A stretch of 64,000 nucleotides of DNA from Lachnospiraceae bacterium (GCA_017543445.1 JAFYGB010000042.1:1-64000), one strand, 5' to 3'. Shown: positions 28,437 through 36,884, counted from the first letter of the stretch. Program-made: numbers and translations. The notes: generated by a model not told the origin, from the letters alone.

Positions 28437-29792
28437 ATGGAAGAGGATATCATCAAGCGGGTCATGCCGGCGAATAACGAGGCGGAGCGCGCGGTCATCG
28501 GTTCCATGCTGATGAGCCGGGACGCGATCACCACAGCCACAGATAAATTGAAATCATCGGACTTTTATAACAAGCAGTATGGTATCATGTTTGATACCAT
28601 TGTTGCTATGCACGATTCCGGGGAGATCCCGGATGAGAGCGTGGATATCGTTACTTTGCAGAACCATCTCCGGGCGAAGGATTTCCCCGAGGAGATGCTT
28701 TCTTTGGATGCGCTTCGCGACATTTTGTATACCGTGTCCAGTTCGGTCAATATCGGCCAGTACGCGCAGATCGTGTACGAGAAGTCCATGAAGCGCCGCC
28801 TGATCAAAATCAACGAAGAACTGTCCTCGAAGTGTTATGCGGACCAGACGCCGATCGATGAGGTCATGGAGCAGACAGAGAAGGACATCTTTACCTTCCT
28901 GCAGACGCGTGACACCGGCGACGGCAAGCCAATCAACGACGTCATGATGGAGGTCATCGAGAACGTCGAGGCGGCCTCCCGCAGCAATTCGACCGTGACT
29001 GGTATACCGACCGGCTTCCTGGATCTGGACTATAAGACCTCCGGCCTGCAGAATTCCGACCTGATCCTGATCGCAGCCCGTCCTGCTATGGGTAAGACGG
29101 CATTCGTCCTGAACGTGGCGCAGCACATCGCGGTGCGTAAGAACTATTCCGTTGCGATCTTTAGTTTGGAAATGTCTGCCGCCCAGCTGGGTAATCGTCT
29201 CCTGGCGATGGAGTCCGGCGTGGATGCGCAGAAACTTCGTAACGGTAACCTGACGGACTCGGAATGGTACGACATCGTCGAGGCGACGAACCGTATCGCT
29301 AAGGCAAAACTGGTCATCGACGACACGCCTGGTATCACCGTAGGCGAGCTTCGCTCGAAGTGCCGCAAGTATAAATTGGAGAATGATCTCCAGCTCGTCA
29401 TCATCGACTATCTGCAGCTCATGAGCGGAAGCGGCCGTTCCTCGGACAGCCGTCAGCAGGAGATCTCCGAGATCTCGCGTTCACTGAAGGCACTGGCGAG
29501 AGAACTGAAAGTGCCCGTGATCGCATTGTCCCAGTTATCACGTGCGTGTGAAACTCGAAATGATCACAGGCCCATGCTTTCCGACCTGCGTGAGTCCGGT
29601 GCGATCGAGCAGGACGCCGACATCGTCATGTTCCTGTACCGCGACGCCTACTACAACCCGGAGTCGGATCCGGGACTGGCGGAAGTTATCGTGGCGAAAC
29701 AGCGTAACGGCCCCATTGGAACCGTGCAGCTGGCTTGGGTCGCAGACCGCACGAAGTTTGCGAACCTCGAAAAGAGACCGCAGGAACAGTAA
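28437..29792 (+). CDS. dnaB: Replicative DNA helicase DnaB (DnaC of Bacillus nomenclature)
   Basis: 451 residues from the ATG at 28437, 5 bases after AAAGGAG; an ATG at 28422 precedes that site. The N-terminal domain (MPANNEAERAVIGSML) and linker are followed by a RecA-like core: IPTGFLDLD, Walker A ARPAMGKTAF (about 215), Walker B LVIIDYLQLM (about 320), then ALSQLSRACE and LRESGAIEQDAD. It unwinds DNA at the fork as a hexamer. It is last in the gdpP-rplI-dnaB operon. Confidence 0.97.
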   Translation: MEEDIIKRVMPANNEAERAVIGSMLMSRDAITTATDKLKSSDFYNKQYGIMFDTIVAMHDSGEIPDESVDIVTLQNHLRAKDFPEEMLSLDALRDILYTVSSSVNIGQYAQIVYEKSMKRRLIKINEELSSKCYADQTPIDEVMEQTEKDIFTFLQTRDTGDGKPINDVMMEVIENVEAASRSNSTVTGIPTGFLDLDYKTSGLQNSDLILIAARPAMGKTAFVLNVAQHIAVRKNYSVAIFSLEMSAAQLGNRLLAMESGVDAQKLRNGNLTDSEWYDIVEATNRIAKAKLVIDDTPGITVGELRSKCRKYKLENDLQLVIIDYLQLMSGSGRSSDSRQQEISEISRSLKALARELKVPVIALSQLSRACETRNDHRPMLSDLRESGAIEQDADIVMFLYRDAYYNPESDPGLAEVIVAKQRNGPIGTVQLAWVADRTKFANLEKRPQEQ

Positions 29793-29811
29793 AACCATAT
29801 ATAAACAAACG

Positions 29812-29850
29812 CCGCCCGGTTTGGATGAACCAAACCGGGCGGTTTCGTCT
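29812..29850. terminator. Bidirectional terminator between dnaB and the ferredoxin gene
   Basis: A 13-base perfect stem, CCGCCCGGTTTGG (29812-29824) with CCAAACCGGGCGG (29830-29842), then TTTCGTCTTG on plus and GCGTTTGTTT on minus. Confidence 0.88.
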
Positions 29851-29878
29851 TGCTATTTATCTGTTTTTCTCGAATGCT

Positions 29879-30052
29879 TTACTCTTCCGGCTCAATAGCG
29901 GATACAGGGCATGCGCCTGCGCAGGTACCGCAGTCAATGCAAAGATCCGACTTGATTTCGAATTTGCCGTTGCCTTCGCAGATAGCTGCTACAGGGCAGG
30001 CAGCCTCGCAGGTTCCACAGCTGATGCAAGCGTCAGAAATTTTAAATGCCAT
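29879..30052 (-). CDS. Small 2[4Fe-4S] ferredoxin
   Basis: 57 residues. Two complete cluster motifs are CISCGTCEAACP and CIDCGTCAGACP, each CxxCxxCxxxCP, in the classical clostridial ferredoxin arrangement; the protein ends AIEPEE. The ATG at 30052 is preceded by AGGAGG. A consensus promoter and a strong terminator frame it as a single-gene transcript. It lies just downstream of pflA on the same strand, so it may supply electrons to the radical-SAM activase or serve as a general fermentation carrier; that link is inferred. Confidence 0.95.
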   Translation of the reverse strand: MAFKISDACISCGTCEAACPVAAICEGNGKFEIKSDLCIDCGTCAGACPVSAIEPEE

Positions 30053-30088
30053 AAGTAGAAACCTCCTTTGCTATTTCTTTACGCATCC

Positions 30089-30117
30089 AGTATAATGGAT
30101 AGTTAAGAAATTGTCAA
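30089..30117 (-). promoter_or_regulatory. Consensus promoter of the ferredoxin gene
   Basis: On the minus strand, TTGACA (30117-30112), 17 bases and TATACT (30094-30089). A near-perfect promoter, suggesting high expression. Confidence 0.85.
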
Positions 30118-30151
30118 TATATTTTGCAAATGATTCGAAAGATATACAACA

Positions 30152-30169
30152 AGTTAGCGCATGCTAACT
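30152..30169. repeat. Inverted repeat upstream of the ferredoxin promoter
   Basis: AGTTAGC-GCAT-GCTAACT, a perfect 7-base stem. It lies 17 bases past the pflA stop and 35 bases upstream of the ferredoxin -35. It has no T run, so it may be an operator or a weak pflA terminator. Confidence 0.5.
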
Positions 30170-30186
30170 AAGTATACAAAAAACGG

Positions 30187-30954
30187 TCAGACCTTACCCT
30201 CGGCCTTGAGTTCCGCACGACGTTTCTTCCAGGCCGCGAAGATGATATCGCGGGCTTTGATCGCTTCGGCTTTCGAAAGTGCGGGTACACCCTTCAGCGG
30301 ATAATCGATGCCGAGCTTCTCGTACTTCACAACGCCCATGGTGTGGTAGGGCAGTACGTCGAGCGCGCGGATATTGTTCAGGGTCGCGAGGAATTCGCCG
30401 AGTTTTTCGAGATACTCGGGGATGTCCGTGTAGCCGGGAACGACAACGTGTCGCAGCCAGACGGGCTTGTTGATCTCGCTTAAGTAGGTCGCAAAGTCGA
30501 GAATGTTGGTGTTCGGCTGGGCGCAGAGCACCTTATGTTTCTCGTTATCGATATGCTTGATGTCGAGCATGACCAGATCGGTGAGAGCGAGCAGCTTATC
30601 GAGTTTCTCCATGAACTCCGGACTCTTGCGGTTGAAGACGATACCGGAGGTGTCGATGCAGGTGTGGATGCCGCGCAGCTTCGCGGTCGTGAAGAACTCC
30701 GTCAGGAATTCGATCTGCATCAGAGGTTCACCACCGGTCACGGTGATGCCACCGCCGTTGTAGAACTCCTTACAGCCATCGTATTCGGTCATCAGGTCAT
30801 CGACCGTGACCTCACGCCCTACGCCGATGGTCCAGGTGTCCGGATTGTGGCAGTACAGGCACCGCATGGGGCAGCCCTGCATAAATACAACGTAACGGAT
30901 ACCGGGGCCGTCCACGGTACCGAAGGTCTCTGTGGAATGGATACGTCCTATCAT
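30187..30954 (-). CDS. pflA: Pyruvate formate-lyase activating enzyme
   Basis: 255 residues. The radical-SAM motif is CPMRCLYCHNPDTW (CxxxCxxC), preceded by GTVDGPGIRYVVFMQG, a hallmark of PFL activases. GGEPLMQ and HVVVPGYTD are further SAM-binding and structural motifs. It uses SAM and a [4Fe-4S] cluster to place a radical on the glycine of PFL. Here that glycine lies on a separate protein encoded upstream on the same strand (31154-31399). The start is preceded by AAAGGA. It is separated from that gene by a 200-base structured region with a terminator. Confidence 0.95.
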   Translation of the reverse strand: MIGRIHSTETFGTVDGPGIRYVVFMQGCPMRCLYCHNPDTWTIGVGREVTVDDLMTEYDGCKEFYNGGGITVTGGEPLMQIEFLTEFFTTAKLRGIHTCIDTSGIVFNRKSPEFMEKLDKLLALTDLVMLDIKHIDNEKHKVLCAQPNTNILDFATYLSEINKPVWLRHVVVPGYTDIPEYLEKLGEFLATLNNIRALDVLPYHTMGVVKYEKLGIDYPLKGVPALSKAEAIKARDIIFAAWKKRRAELKAEGKV

Positions 30955-31004
30955 ATTCGTTCCTTTCTGATTGGATCCGCCGTGTGAAACGACGGATATG
31001 AAAA

Positions 31005-31157
31005 AGCAGCCTCCAAGTTCTTGGAGGCTGCTTCCGTTACGAGGAAGGTTTGCTAAGCAAACCCTCGTATGCTCGAAGTTTATTCTGCCTTAGTAACCGA
31101 TGGTTCCTGCGGCAGAACCAAACTTCTCACGTGATGGGTCATTGCATGCCCCATCAC
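31005..31157 (-). terminator. Structured 3' region and terminator of the pfl operon
   Basis: Read on the minus strand from the glycyl-radical gene stop, four stem-loops follow: GTGATGGG/CCCATCAC (31131-31157, overlapping the stop), GGTTC...GAACC (about 31102-31120), a two-part stem TACGAGG..GGTTTGC/GCAAACC..CTCGTA (31038-31069), and a 13-base stem (31005-31017 with 31020-31032) running into TTTTTC. The last is a good intrinsic terminator. Confidence 0.7.
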
Positions 31158-31399
31158 AGGCTCTCGTGGAATGTTCTGGAAATAACCTCATCCTGCTGAT
31201 TCTTTGTCAATTTGATGAAGTTAACAGCGTATCCGGATACACGGATGGTGAGCTGAGGATAGTTCTCAGGATGAGCCTGAGCGTCCAACAGAGTCTCACG
31301 ATTCAGAACGTTAACATTGAGATGATATCCACCTTTCTCAACGTAGCCGTCGAGTAAGTTGATCAGGTTATCTACCTGCTGAGCATTAGCCTGTGCCAT
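31154..31399 (-). CDS. Stand-alone glycyl-radical domain of pyruvate formate-lyase (GrcA-like)
   Basis: 81 residues matching the C-terminal domain of pyruvate formate-lyase: [18 protein letters not shown], then [17 protein letters not shown] with the radical glycine at G56, then SRTFHESL at the end. In ordinary PFL this domain is the last ~80 residues of one chain. Here the large chain (31663-33708) stops just before it, and 681 plus 81 residues equals a normal PFL. The gene has its own AGGAGG site and ATG, so this is not a frameshift. E. coli GrcA (YfiD) is a comparable free domain but acts as a spare part; here it appears obligatory. Confidence 0.93.
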   Translation of the reverse strand: MAQANAQQVDNLINLLDGYVEKGGYHLNVNVLNRETLLDAQAHPENYPQLTIRVSGYAVNFIKLTKNQQDEVISRTFHESL

Positions 31400-31411
31400 A
31401 GTAATTACCTC

Positions 31412-31639
31412 CTATTCGTTTTCGTCAATATCGAGCCCCTCCATAAGGGTAGGGGTCTGGCAGGCCATCTTTCGGCCTCCCACTACAGAACAACCAAAAA
31501 ACTTTTCATTTTGAACATTCAGCTCGGAGCCCTCAGAGACCTCACGCGCATCGATGTTCATGCGTCCACCGCCGCCTGCCATGAACGAGTCAAGCATTGC
31601 AACGATGTCTTCCTCTTGCTTCTTTGTCGGATCAGCCAT
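31412..31639 (-). CDS. Small protein between the two PFL parts, with a degenerate glycyl-domain-like start
   Basis: 75 residues from the ATG at 31639, 7 bases after AGGAGG. The N-terminus (KQEEDIVAMLDSFMAGGGGRMNIDA) resembles the first ~30 residues of the adjacent glycyl-radical protein in the LD(G/S)-GG-(L/M)N(V/I) pattern, but the radical-bearing RVSGYAV segment is absent. The C-terminal half has two Cys (FFGCSVV, KMACQTP) and an acidic tail. It lies between the catalytic chain and the glycyl-radical gene with its own ribosome site. It may be a third PFL subunit or an assembly or protective factor. No family is recognised with confidence. Confidence 0.8.
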   Translation of the reverse strand: MADPTKKQEEDIVAMLDSFMAGGGGRMNIDAREVSEGSELNVQNEKFFGCSVVGGRKMACQTPTLMEGLDIDENE

Positions 31640-31662
31640 AAACTTCACCTCCTAAGGCTAGA

Positions 31663-33708
31663 TTATTTTACAGTTTCAAGGTCAATGTCCAGGTCGCCCA
31701 TGAATACGGCGTCTTCCTTACCAAGTGCGTTCGGGATGATGGAGAAGGTATTGGAGATACCATCCTGAGAGTCACGGAACGGCAACTTAGCTACGGATGC
31801 GAGGGATGCTGCAGCACCCTTCTTATCACGGCCGTGCATCGGGTTAGCACCAGGTGCGAAAGGCTGGCCCTTCTTTCTACCATCAGGTGTGTTACCTGTG
31901 TTCTTACCATAAGATACGTTAGAAGTGATGGTAAGGATAGAAGTGGTCGGAACACCGTTTCTGTAAACCGGGTTGCTACGAACATAGTTCATAAATCTGG
32001 TAACGATCTCACAAGCGATGGAGTCAACGCGGTCATCGTTGTTACCGTACTTCGGGAACTCGCCCTCGGTCTCGAAATCAACGATCAGGCCGTCCTCATC
32101 ACGGATCGCCTTAACCTTCGCATACTTAATAGCGGACAGGGAGTCAGCAACTACAGACAGACCTGCGATACCGGTTGCGAAGTATCTCTTAACTTCCTTA
32201 TCATGGAGAGCCATCTGAAGTCTCTCGTAGCAGTACTTATCATGCATGTAGTGGATAACGTTCAATGTATTAACATACAGGGAAGCCTGCCACTTCATCA
32301 TGTCATCGTAAACAGCCATAACCTCATCGTAATCTAGGTACTCGGAAGTGATCGGACGATACTTAGGACCTACCTGAACCTTTGTGATCTCATCGATACC
32401 GCCGTTCATAGCGTACAGGAGACACTTAGCGAGGTTAGCACGTGCACCGAAGAACTGCATTTCCTTACCAACGACCATGGAAGATACGCAGCAAGCGATC
32501 GCATAGTCATCACCGTGAAGAGGACGCATAACGTCATCGTTCTCGTACTGGATGGAAGAGGTCTTGATGGACATCTTAGCGCAGTACTTCTTCCAGTTCT
32601 CGGGAAGTCTCGGGGACCACAGAACGGTCATGTTCGGCTCCGGAGCGGTTCCGAGGTTATCGAGTGTATTCAGGAAACGGAAGGACATCTTGGAAACCAG
32701 CGGACGTCCGTCAACGCCCATACCACCGAGGGACTCAGTAACCCATACCGGGTCACCGGCGAAGATGCTGTTGTACTCAGGTGTACGAGCGAACTTGATG
32801 AGACGGAGCTTCATTACGAAGTGGTCAATGAACTCCTGGATCTCAGACTCAGTGAAAGTACCATTAGCAAGGTCACGCTCTGCATAGCAGTCCAGGAAAG
32901 TAGCTGTACGGCCAAGGCTCATAGCTGCACCGTTCTGCTCCTTAACAGCACCGAGGTAACCGAAGTAGGTTGCCTGGATAGCTTCCTGTACGTTCTTAGC
33001 GGGCTTGGAGATATCGCAGCCATAGAAAGCAGCCATCTTCTTCAGTTCGCCCAGAGCACGGATCTGCTCAGCGATCTCTTCGCGGTCACGGATAACATCG
33101 GGAAGCATGATGGAACCGCAAAGGTTCTTCTGCTCCTTCTTATCCTCGATCAGACGATCAACACCGTAAAGAGCTACACGACGATAGTCGCCGATGATAC
33201 GGCCACGGCCGTAAGCATCCGGAAGACCTGTGATGATGTGGTTGGTACGAGCCACACGCATCTCATCGGTATAAACATCAAATACACCTGCGTTGTGTGT
33301 CTTTCTGTGAACAGTGAAGAACTCAACGATCTCAGGGTCTACCTCATAACCGTTATCGGAGCAAGCCTTCATAGCCATGCGGATACCGCCGTAAGGCATC
33401 AGAGCTCTCTTGAAAGGAGCGTCTGTCTGGAAACCAACGATCTTCTCGAGATCTTTGTTCAGATAACCTGCTGCGTGAGAGGTAAGGGTGGAAACGACCT
33501 TGGTGTCCATATCCAGAACACCGCCTGCTTCTCTTTCTTTCTTGGATAATTCAAGAACCTGTGCCCACAATGTCTTGGTTGCGTCTGTGGGGCCGCAAAG
33601 GAATGACTCATCACCTGTGTAAGGTGTGTAATTCCGCTGGATGAAGTCGCGCACATTGACCTGATTTTCCCATGTGCCGCCGACAAAACCTGTCCATTCT
33701 TCTCTCAT
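31663..33708 (-). CDS. pflB: Pyruvate formate-lyase catalytic chain lacking the glycyl-radical domain
   Basis: 681 residues from the ATG at 33708 after CAGGAGGC; an upstream in-frame ATG at 33825 falls at the -35 of the promoter and is rejected. The barrel is PFL throughout: [20 protein letters not shown] at the start, the catalytic Cys pair in [10 protein letters not shown] (about 406-407), and [26 protein letters not shown] near the end. E. coli PFL has about 760 residues; this chain ends at LDIDLETVK, about where the linker to the glycyl-radical domain would begin. That domain is supplied by the gene at 31154. The enzyme turns pyruvate and CoA into acetyl-CoA and formate. Confidence 0.95.
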   Translation of the reverse strand: MREEWTGFVGGTWENQVNVRDFIQRNYTPYTGDESFLCGPTDATKTLWAQVLELSKKEREAGGVLDMDTKVVSTLTSHAAGYLNKDLEKIVGFQTDAPFKRALMPYGGIRMAMKACSDNGYEVDPEIVEFFTVHRKTHNAGVFDVYTDEMRVARTNHIITGLPDAYGRGRIIGDYRRVALYGVDRLIEDKKEQKNLCGSIMLPDVIRDREEIAEQIRALGELKKMAAFYGCDISKPAKNVQEAIQATYFGYLGAVKEQNGAAMSLGRTATFLDCYAERDLANGTFTESEIQEFIDHFVMKLRLIKFARTPEYNSIFAGDPVWVTESLGGMGVDGRPLVSKMSFRFLNTLDNLGTAPEPNMTVLWSPRLPENWKKYCAKMSIKTSSIQYENDDVMRPLHGDDYAIACCVSSMVVGKEMQFFGARANLAKCLLYAMNGGIDEITKVQVGPKYRPITSEYLDYDEVMAVYDDMMKWQASLYVNTLNVIHYMHDKYCYERLQMALHDKEVKRYFATGIAGLSVVADSLSAIKYAKVKAIRDEDGLIVDFETEGEFPKYGNNDDRVDSIACEIVTRFMNYVRSNPVYRNGVPTTSILTITSNVSYGKNTGNTPDGRKKGQPFAPGANPMHGRDKKGAAASLASVAKLPFRDSQDGISNTFSIIPNALGKEDAVFMGDLDIDLETVK

Positions 33709-33796
33709 GATTTGCCTCCTGATGAAATATATTTTCCTCATGGACTCGAGGATTGTAAGTAGGCCGGATACGGCCTGATCTCTTGTGTCTGAGTAC

Positions 33797-33825
33797 ATTA
33801 TATTGATTTGAAAAATGCAAGTCAA
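33797..33825 (-). promoter_or_regulatory. Promoter of the split pfl operon
   Basis: On the minus strand, TTGACT (33825-33820), 17 bases and TATAAT (33802-33797), followed by a ~85-base leader to the pflB ATG. Confidence 0.82.
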
Positions 33826-33833
33826 GGGAGTTT

Positions 33834-33900
33834 ATGTACTTATTTGTATACAAAGTACATGTAAGTACAATGTTTTCGAAAATGTACAATCCATGCGGGT
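33834..33900. promoter_or_regulatory. Cluster of GTAC-centred sites upstream of the pfl promoter
   Basis: Between about 33834 and 33890 there are four TGTAC/GTACA elements, including TGTACTT-N13-AAGTACA-type inverted pairs and ATGTAAGTACAATG. They lie just upstream of the -35 and look like an operator array for an activator or repressor. The rest of the 370-base interval to the tRNA shows nothing else clear apart from the tRNA promoter. Confidence 0.4.
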
Positions 33901-34021
33901 CGGACGCACTTTTGTACTGTCAGATTATTCCGGAAAATATTCGGAATAATTACCCAACACGATCATTTTCCCAGAGGGTGTCCGGAGGCGCGTGAAAACG
34001 TTGCGCATGCAGTGGGTTTAC

Positions 34022-34050
34022 TTGACGCGCGTGCGTGTATATGATAAAAT
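34022..34050 (+). promoter_or_regulatory. Promoter of tRNA-Leu
   Basis: TTGACG (34022-34027), a 17-base spacer and TAAAAT (34045-34050), 27 bases before the tRNA. Confidence 0.65.
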
Positions 34051-34077
34051 AGGTTGAGTCGGCACATTTGACTATAA

Positions 34078-34159
34078 GCGGGTATGGTGGAATTGGCAGA
34101 CACGCAAGATTTAGGTTCTTGTGTCGAGAGACGTGCAGGTTCAAGTCCTGTTACCCGCA
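34078..34159 (+). tRNA. tRNA-Leu (UAG anticodon)
   Basis: Acceptor strands GCGGGTA and TACCCGC, the anticodon stem-loop CAAGA-TTTAGGT-TCTTG with anticodon TAG, a long class II variable arm (TGTCGAGAGACGT), and T-loop GGTTCAAGTCC. CCA is not encoded. The long variable arm agrees with leucine. Confidence 0.93.
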
Positions 34160-34189
34160 TGCGTCGTCGGCTCGGTCGCGCAAGCCCTT

Positions 34190-34241
34190 AAGGACGGTTC
34201 TTCCTGGCCCCATAGGGGCGGGATGACTGTCTTTTTTTTTG
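34190..34241 (+). terminator. Probable terminator of tRNA-Leu
   Basis: An imperfect stem around GCCCC-ATA-GGGGC (about 34207-34219) with outer GACGGT/ACTGTC-like pairing, followed by a run of ten T (34232-34241). Confidence 0.6.
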
Positions 34242-34333
34242 GATCCACGTGTGCCGGATCCTGCGTCCATAGGATGTGGGTTCCTTGGGAGAGGAGCGGC
34301 CTGAACAGGAAATCTTTAGATGGGGAAATGACA

Positions 34334-35539
34334 ATGGCTTCTTTTTATGTTTCTGACATTTCTTATGAGGATACATATGCAGCGTTTGGTGACCATTCCG
34401 ATGTCATGTATGTGAGTCGGAAGAGCTCCAATACAACGCAGGGCGTTGATGGTAAGTATGCATATACATCCTGGTACTATTATGACGAAGAGGAAGAAGA
34501 TAGTTCGTCGAGCCACCCGGTCCTCTGGGTCATCGGCGGAATGATCCTCGGGGCGCTTCTGATGGGGCTGGTGCTCCTGATCCTTCGGAAGAGGAGAAAA
34601 AATGACTCTCCACTGGTCGTGACAGAGACTCCGACGCGGGATGATCTGCTTCGCCAGCGGGCGATCGCATCGAGCAGTTTGCTGCAAGAGAAAACGAACC
34701 ATTCTGTTGCGTCACGTTCACAGATCGGCTCGGGAGCGTCGGACTACGAAGAAAACCACTCCGTGGAGGTTTGCCGGGCGGATACGATCCCCGGGGAGAC
34801 GATGGAGATGCTTGCGACCCGGCTTCAGGGCTGCCTGGGGCGTGAAGGGATACGGACCGATCTGACGGATGTTGGAAGAATCCTGGCTGCCTACGCGTGC
34901 AATGGTGGCGTGCGGATAGTGGGGGACCGGGATACCCATCCGATGATGCTTACGAGGGCATCGAAAGCGCTTTCCGAATTCTTCTGTGTCAGCCTTCCGG
35001 GCAGCGCGGAACCTGCCGCCGATTTTCTCCCGGCGGACGCGTCAGTTCCTTTAAGTTTCCGTACGAAGATCTCCATGACCCGATTAGAGCAGTCCGATCA
35101 GGGATCCTTTGGCGGGATGAACCGAGATGTATTTCGCGGGATCCTGCGGGAGACGGAGGAGGAGTACTACCTTCCAGAAGAAGAATGGAACCGTGTGGAT
35201 GTCTTGCTGGACCGATATACAAAGGATTGGATCAGTCCTGCACGGCACCTGATGATCCGAAATATGGAGAATATCACCACGTGTCTGCTGGCCGTTGGAG
35301 CCAGTCCGGACGAGGCGTTGGATTACGCTATTTATCAGGCATTGTTGCTGAGAGTCAACCGGAAAAACAGTCGAAGGACCATGATCACTTTAGGTGAGGC
35401 CTTTAACGAACAGTTCCGGGAACGCGAGATGCCGCTGTGTCAGGGCTTCCTGGCCGACTATTTACCGGTGACGCATGAGACCGAAACACCGGAACCGAAG
35501 AATCAAACGATCCATGGAGGAGAATATGAACCCAACTAA
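34334..35539 (+). CDS. Single-pass membrane protein of unknown family, first gene of the AAA+ operon
   Basis: 401 residues from the ATG at 34334 (7 bases after GGGGA). Frames open further upstream run through the tRNA and are rejected. A Tyr/Ser/Asp-rich, probably outward-facing segment (1-~58, including YYYDEEEEDSSSS) is followed by one helix (about 59-83) and an RKRRK stop-transfer cluster, so the C-terminal ~315 residues should be cytoplasmic. The C-terminal part is largely helical; no family is recognised. The stop overlaps the next gene by 14 bases, indicating translational coupling to the first AAA+ ATPase and a shared function. Confidence 0.78.
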   Translation: MASFYVSDISYEDTYAAFGDHSDVMYVSRKSSNTTQGVDGKYAYTSWYYYDEEEEDSSSSHPVLWVIGGMILGALLMGLVLLILRKRRKNDSPLVVTETPTRDDLLRQRAIASSSLLQEKTNHSVASRSQIGSGASDYEENHSVEVCRADTIPGETMEMLATRLQGCLGREGIRTDLTDVGRILAAYACNGGVRIVGDRDTHPMMLTRASKALSEFFCVSLPGSAEPAADFLPADASVPLSFRTKISMTRLEQSDQGSFGGMNRDVFRGILRETEEEYYLPEEEWNRVDVLLDRYTKDWISPARHLMIRNMENITTCLLAVGASPDEALDYAIYQALLLRVNRKNSRRTMITLGEAFNEQFREREMPLCQGFLADYLPVTHETETPEPKNQTIHGGEYEPN

Positions 35540-36872
35540 CAATATGCTTTGCGGAACGCTTTTTGAGACGCTTTGGTCTATTCTGTCTTCCAGGGTGGCC
35601 ATGACACTGTATTTTGTGCTGTTGTTCGGCAGCGTTGCCGCGATCATCATCTCGGTCCTGTACCTGACGACTGAAAAGAAGCAGGCGAAAGTACCTGAGA
35701 AGAAAGAAACGAAAGTCGACGGGGAAGAGGCACCGGAGATGAAGGAAGAGACCTTCACCGGAGCATTGGAGATCATCGATGATGACGACATCACTTCACG
35801 TTTCCATACGCTGGTCCAGCTGGATCGGGCTGCGCAGAGATACGTTGCGCCGAAGTATGATAAGGATATCACCTTACCGGTCATTTGCCACAATTTCCGA
35901 AACTATGCAGGTTCCGCGCTGGGCTTGTTCTACAGTGAGGAGGATATCCGTAAATTCATCGCCGGCATCGGCGTTTCCCACCTGATGGTCATGCAGGGTC
36001 TGTCCGGTACCGGTAAGACTTCGATGGCGACGGCGTTCGGCAGCTATCTGCAGAACCCTTCGACCGTTATTCCCGTGCAGCCCATGTGGAAGGAACGTTC
36101 TGACATCATCGGCTATTTCAACGAATTTACGAAGCGGTTCAGTGAGGGCACGCTTCTGAAGAAATTATATGAGGCACGCTACACGGACGAGATGTACGTG
36201 ATCGTGCTCGATGAGATGAACATTGCCCGCGTGGAATACTATTTCGCGGACTTTTTGTCGCAGATGGAGCTGAGCCCGTCGAACCGTTATCTGGAAGTTG
36301 TTTCTGATACCTGGGACGACGATCCGAAGCTTTTGAACCGCGGTATGCTCCGCATTCCGGAAAATGTCTGGTTCATCGGAACCGCGAACAATGACGACTC
36401 GACATTTGCCATCTCGGATAAAGTCTACGACCGTGCCATGATGATGAACCTGGACCGCAAGGCCGATATCTTCGAGCCTGAACCGACCGAAGGAGATAAG
36501 ATCTCGTTTACGCACTTTAAGAAGTTGGTCGAGGAAGCAAAAGAGAAGTACAGCCTCTCTGAGGAGATGAACGAGAAGGTCCGTAAGATCGACGAGTTCC
36601 TCACCTCGCAGTACCACATCACTTACGGTAACCGTATCCGCCGCCAGATGGAGGAGTTCGTTCCCGTGTATATCGCTTGCGGCGGCACGGAAATCGAGGC
36701 TATCGACGATATGATCGCGAAGAAGGTGTTGCGTAAGCTGGATAGCTTAAGCCCCGTAGTCCTTCGTTATTCGATCGATGCGTTGGAGAATGTATTTGAG
36801 ACGACGTTCGGTCTCCAGAACATGACACTGTGCCGGGAAAGCCTGGATCGGCTGCGCCGAGCTGCGATGTAA
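35526..36872 (+). CDS. Membrane-anchored McrB-like AAA+ ATPase, copy 1
   Basis: 448 residues from the ATG at 35526, which follows GGAGGAG and lies inside the upstream gene. One N-terminal helix (about 22-46) is followed by a charged linker and an AAA+ domain. Walker A is GLSGTGKTS (about 158-166) and Walker B VIVLDEMNIARVEYYFADFL (about 224-243), the DEMN-ARVEYYF form seen in McrB-type ATPases associated with DUF2357 proteins. Sensor 1 is FIGTANNDDSTF, and DRAM follows in the arginine-finger region. It is strongly similar to copy 2 encoded at 38418. A membrane-tethered McrB-like ATPase points away from a simple cytoplasmic restriction role. Confidence 0.9.
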   Translation: MNPTNNMLCGTLFETLWSILSSRVAMTLYFVLLFGSVAAIIISVLYLTTEKKQAKVPEKKETKVDGEEAPEMKEETFTGALEIIDDDDITSRFHTLVQLDRAAQRYVAPKYDKDITLPVICHNFRNYAGSALGLFYSEEDIRKFIAGIGVSHLMVMQGLSGTGKTSMATAFGSYLQNPSTVIPVQPMWKERSDIIGYFNEFTKRFSEGTLLKKLYEARYTDEMYVIVLDEMNIARVEYYFADFLSQMELSPSNRYLEVVSDTWDDDPKLLNRGMLRIPENVWFIGTANNDDSTFAISDKVYDRAMMMNLDRKADIFEPEPTEGDKISFTHFKKLVEEAKEKYSLSEEMNEKVRKIDEFLTSQYHITYGNRIRRQMEEFVPVYIACGGTEIEAIDDMIAKKVLRKLDSLSPVVLRYSIDALENVFETTFGLQNMTLCRESLDRLRRAAM

Positions 36873-36884
36873 AGGAGGGCGGCT

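Noticed and set aside
31154-31665. Frameshift or sequencing error as the cause of the split PFL
   Set aside because: Each of the three genes has its own stop, AGGAGG site and ATG, with another gene lying between the two PFL parts.
32515-33549. 344-residue plus-strand frame opposite pflB
   Set aside because: Antisense shadow of an unmistakable PFL gene, with no ribosome site or promoter.
33709-33825. N-terminal extension of pflB
   Set aside because: It covers the -10/-35 promoter region, and PFL homology begins at MREEWTGF.
34121-34333. Upstream extension of the first AAA+ operon gene into the tRNA
   Set aside because: The frame is open by chance; the ATG at 34334 has the ribosome site and the tRNA and its terminator occupy this stretch.
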